From positions 1-52,891 of the forward strand of contig JACKHP010000029.1 of NCBI GenBank assembly GCA_020638905.1: a DNA stretch of 52,891 bases, given 5' to 3'. Positions within the stretch are counted from its first letter, which is position 1; each line of letters opens with the position of its first letter. The position numbers and the translations under genes are program-made. Below the pieces are notes generated by a model. That model was not told the origin of the DNA and did not search any database. It worked only from the letters and a program-made list of their open reading frames with translations. Of this stretch, positions 51,605 to 52,891 are shown in pieces. Source of the stretch: Planctomycetota bacterium (GTDB taxonomy: Bacteria; Planctomycetota; B15-G4).

Positions 51605-52885
51605 TCACGGGCTGTCCGACGCGGTCTGCGTCGCGTCGGGAGCGGCGCAGGACTCCCGGGCCGCGTCCGTCTGGCCTGCCGTCTCGGGAGCGTCGACCGA
51701 CGCCGGCTCGGCGAAACGCAGGCCCTTGGCGGCGGCCTGGGCGCGAAGCGCGTCGCGCAGGGCGGCGTCGAAGCCCGCGTCGCCGTCCTCGCCCGCGCGC
51801 TTCGACCGCTCGTCGGCCAGGAAGGCCTCGCGCCGGCGGGAGACCTCGCCGATCGTGCGCTGCAGTTCGCCGCGTTCGTCGCGCAGCGTCTCGATGCGCG
51901 CCGCGAGGTCGTCGGCATCCAGCCCGGCGAACTCCTGCGGCAGCTCGGCCGGGTCGAGGGCGTCGAGCGCGACGCTGCCCGCGTCGAGCGCGTCCAACAG
52001 GTCCCACGCGCAGCGGTAGAGCGCTCCGGCCTTCGTCGACGCCCGCTCGGCGGCCGCCGCCGGACCCATCGTCGACGCGTTGGCGTCCTGTGCCGCCTGG
52101 TTGCTCATGCCGTCGGCGCCGGCGCCACCCCACGGGACGTAGGTCGCGTTGAGCTGCCGCGAGAGCTCGGCCAGCTCGTCGTCGAAGGGCGTCGCGATCA
52201 GCGGCCGGCGGTCGTCCTGGTCGATGCACGCGAACGTGCCGTCGGCCAGGCGCGCCACCTCGTTCCAGCCCGGCGCCTCGACGTCGGACGGCGAGCCGCA
52301 GTAGATCGCGTCGACCTGGATGCCGCGCGCGATGGCCGCGCGGGCCGCGTCCTCGGCGGTCACGAGCGTGTCCTGGTCGGCTCCCTCGTTGCCCGCCACC
52401 ACGAGCAGCCTGAGCGCCGAGGGGTCGTCCGACCACAGGAGCTGCTCGGTGGCGCGGTGCACCACGCGGCCCACGAACTCGGTGCCGCCGTTCGTGGTGA
52501 GCGCGAAGAGCTGCTGCGAGACGAGGTCGAGGTCGCGCGTGAGCTCGACGTCCACCCGCACCCAGCCGTTCTCGGCGTCGTGCCCGTCGTTGCCGTAGGT
52601 CAGCAGCGCGACGCGCAGGTCGGGCAGCGGCTCGGCGGTGGCGAGGTCGTTCACGAGCGCCCACAGGCGGCTCTTCGCGGCGTCGATCAGGCCGTCCATG
52701 CTGCCGCTCGTGTCGAGGCACAGGGCCAGGTCGACCGGCGGCGGCGCGCGGCGTGACTCGGGGGCGAGGGCGAAAGGTCCGAGCGCGACGGCCGGGGTGG
52801 AGCCGTCGTCCGCGGGCGCGGCCACAGGCGAAGACGCGGGGAGCAGGGTGAGAGCGAGGGCGAGGATCGGCAGCGTGGACGTCAT
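51605..52885 (-). CDS. Exported von Willebrand factor A-domain protein
   Basis: 426 residues. A signal peptide (LPILALALTLLPASSPVAA) precedes a vWA domain that begins LALCLDTSGSM, a perfect MIDAS motif (DxSxS from Asp58), with LTYGNDGHD and TNGGTE further on giving the remaining metal-site Thr/Asp. vWA domains bind proteins in a metal-dependent way. From about residue 290 the protein is a long helical region (LAARIETLRDERGELQRTIG) that may be a coiled coil, and the C-terminus is Ala/Ser/Asp rich. It precedes the two-component genes on the same strand, so it may provide or detect the signal of the kinase. The start is near the window edge. Confidence 0.88.
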   Translation of the reverse strand: MTSTLPILALALTLLPASSPVAAPADDGSTPAVALGPFALAPESRRAPPPVDLALCLDTSGSMDGLIDAAKSRLWALVNDLATAEPLPDLRVALLTYGNDGHDAENGWVRVDVELTRDLDLVSQQLFALTTNGGTEFVGRVVHRATEQLLWSDDPSALRLLVVAGNEGADQDTLVTAEDAARAAIARGIQVDAIYCGSPSDVEAPGWNEVARLADGTFACIDQDDRRPLIATPFDDELAELSRQLNATYVPWGGAGADGMSNQAAQDANASTMGPAAAAERASTKAGALYRCAWDLLDALDAGSVALDALDPAELPQEFAGLDADDLAARIETLRDERGELQRTIGEVSRRREAFLADERSKRAGEDGDAGFDAALRDALRAQAAAKGLRFAEPASVDAPETAGQTDAARESCAAPDATQTASDSP

Positions 52886-52891
52886 GACGGG

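Overview
This window is high-GC bacterial chromosome. Planctomycetota is the best guess, by inference only: exported DUF1570-like HExxH proteins, an ECF sigma factor overlapping a Pkn-type Ser/Thr kinase, a SMUG1-type uracil-DNA glycosylase, 23S-IVP-type four-helix-bundle proteins and many large exported proteins with IPT, PPC and carboxypeptidase-regulatory-like domains. Most genes are close-packed with GTG or ATG starts that often overlap the previous stop. Very long antisense ORFs run over almost every gene because of the GC bias and are not real.

Layout. 1-3788: protein-folding operon (groEL 3' end, dnaJ, grpE, FmdB-type zinc ribbon), then a radical SAM/SPASM protein. 3911-10810: a large nine-repeat carboxypeptidase-regulatory-like protein diverges from two tandem exported HExxH peptidase-like proteins. 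10865-16179: lipoprotein-like protein, O-antigen-ligase-like membrane protein, and a convergent GT-C-like membrane protein. 16209-21665: a duplicated two-gene cassette (small CKPxGP exported protein plus HExxH metallopeptidase). 21846-24154: a hexamer array, an archaeal-type methionine aminopeptidase, an alpha/beta hydrolase and tRNA-Pro(GGG). 24277-28922: two tandem exported trypsin-like serine proteases with IPT/TIG domains, both 739 residues. 29155-32486: ECF sigma factor and a transmembrane Ser/Thr kinase whose C-terminal TPR part is broken by a cluster of indels. 32526-34155: a mirror-symmetric unit (hexamer array, 27-bp hairpin, four-helix-bundle gene, central palindrome, opposing four-helix-bundle gene, 27-bp hairpin, hexamer arrays). 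34157-36988: two exported proteins. 37138-40933: FKBP, carboxylesterase, DsbD, Nudix. 41079-45998: a second, non-canonical Hsp70 system (GrpE-like protein, Hsp70 without a helical lid, membrane-anchored FN3-like protein). 46764-52885: SMUG1, a beta-propeller protein, and a vWA / response regulator / histidine kinase operon.

How it works together. The window is rich in envelope and secretome functions: proteases, chaperones, disulfide exchange, prolyl isomerisation and signalling. Four exported proteins (18820-21096, 24277-26496, 26703-28922, 34157-35686) end in what looks like the same C-terminal domain, which may be a shared sorting or surface module. The most unusual items are the mirror-symmetric repeat/hairpin/four-helix-bundle unit, the lidless Hsp70 operon and the shared C-terminal domain. 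All assignments come from reading the sequence and translations by eye; no database search was run.
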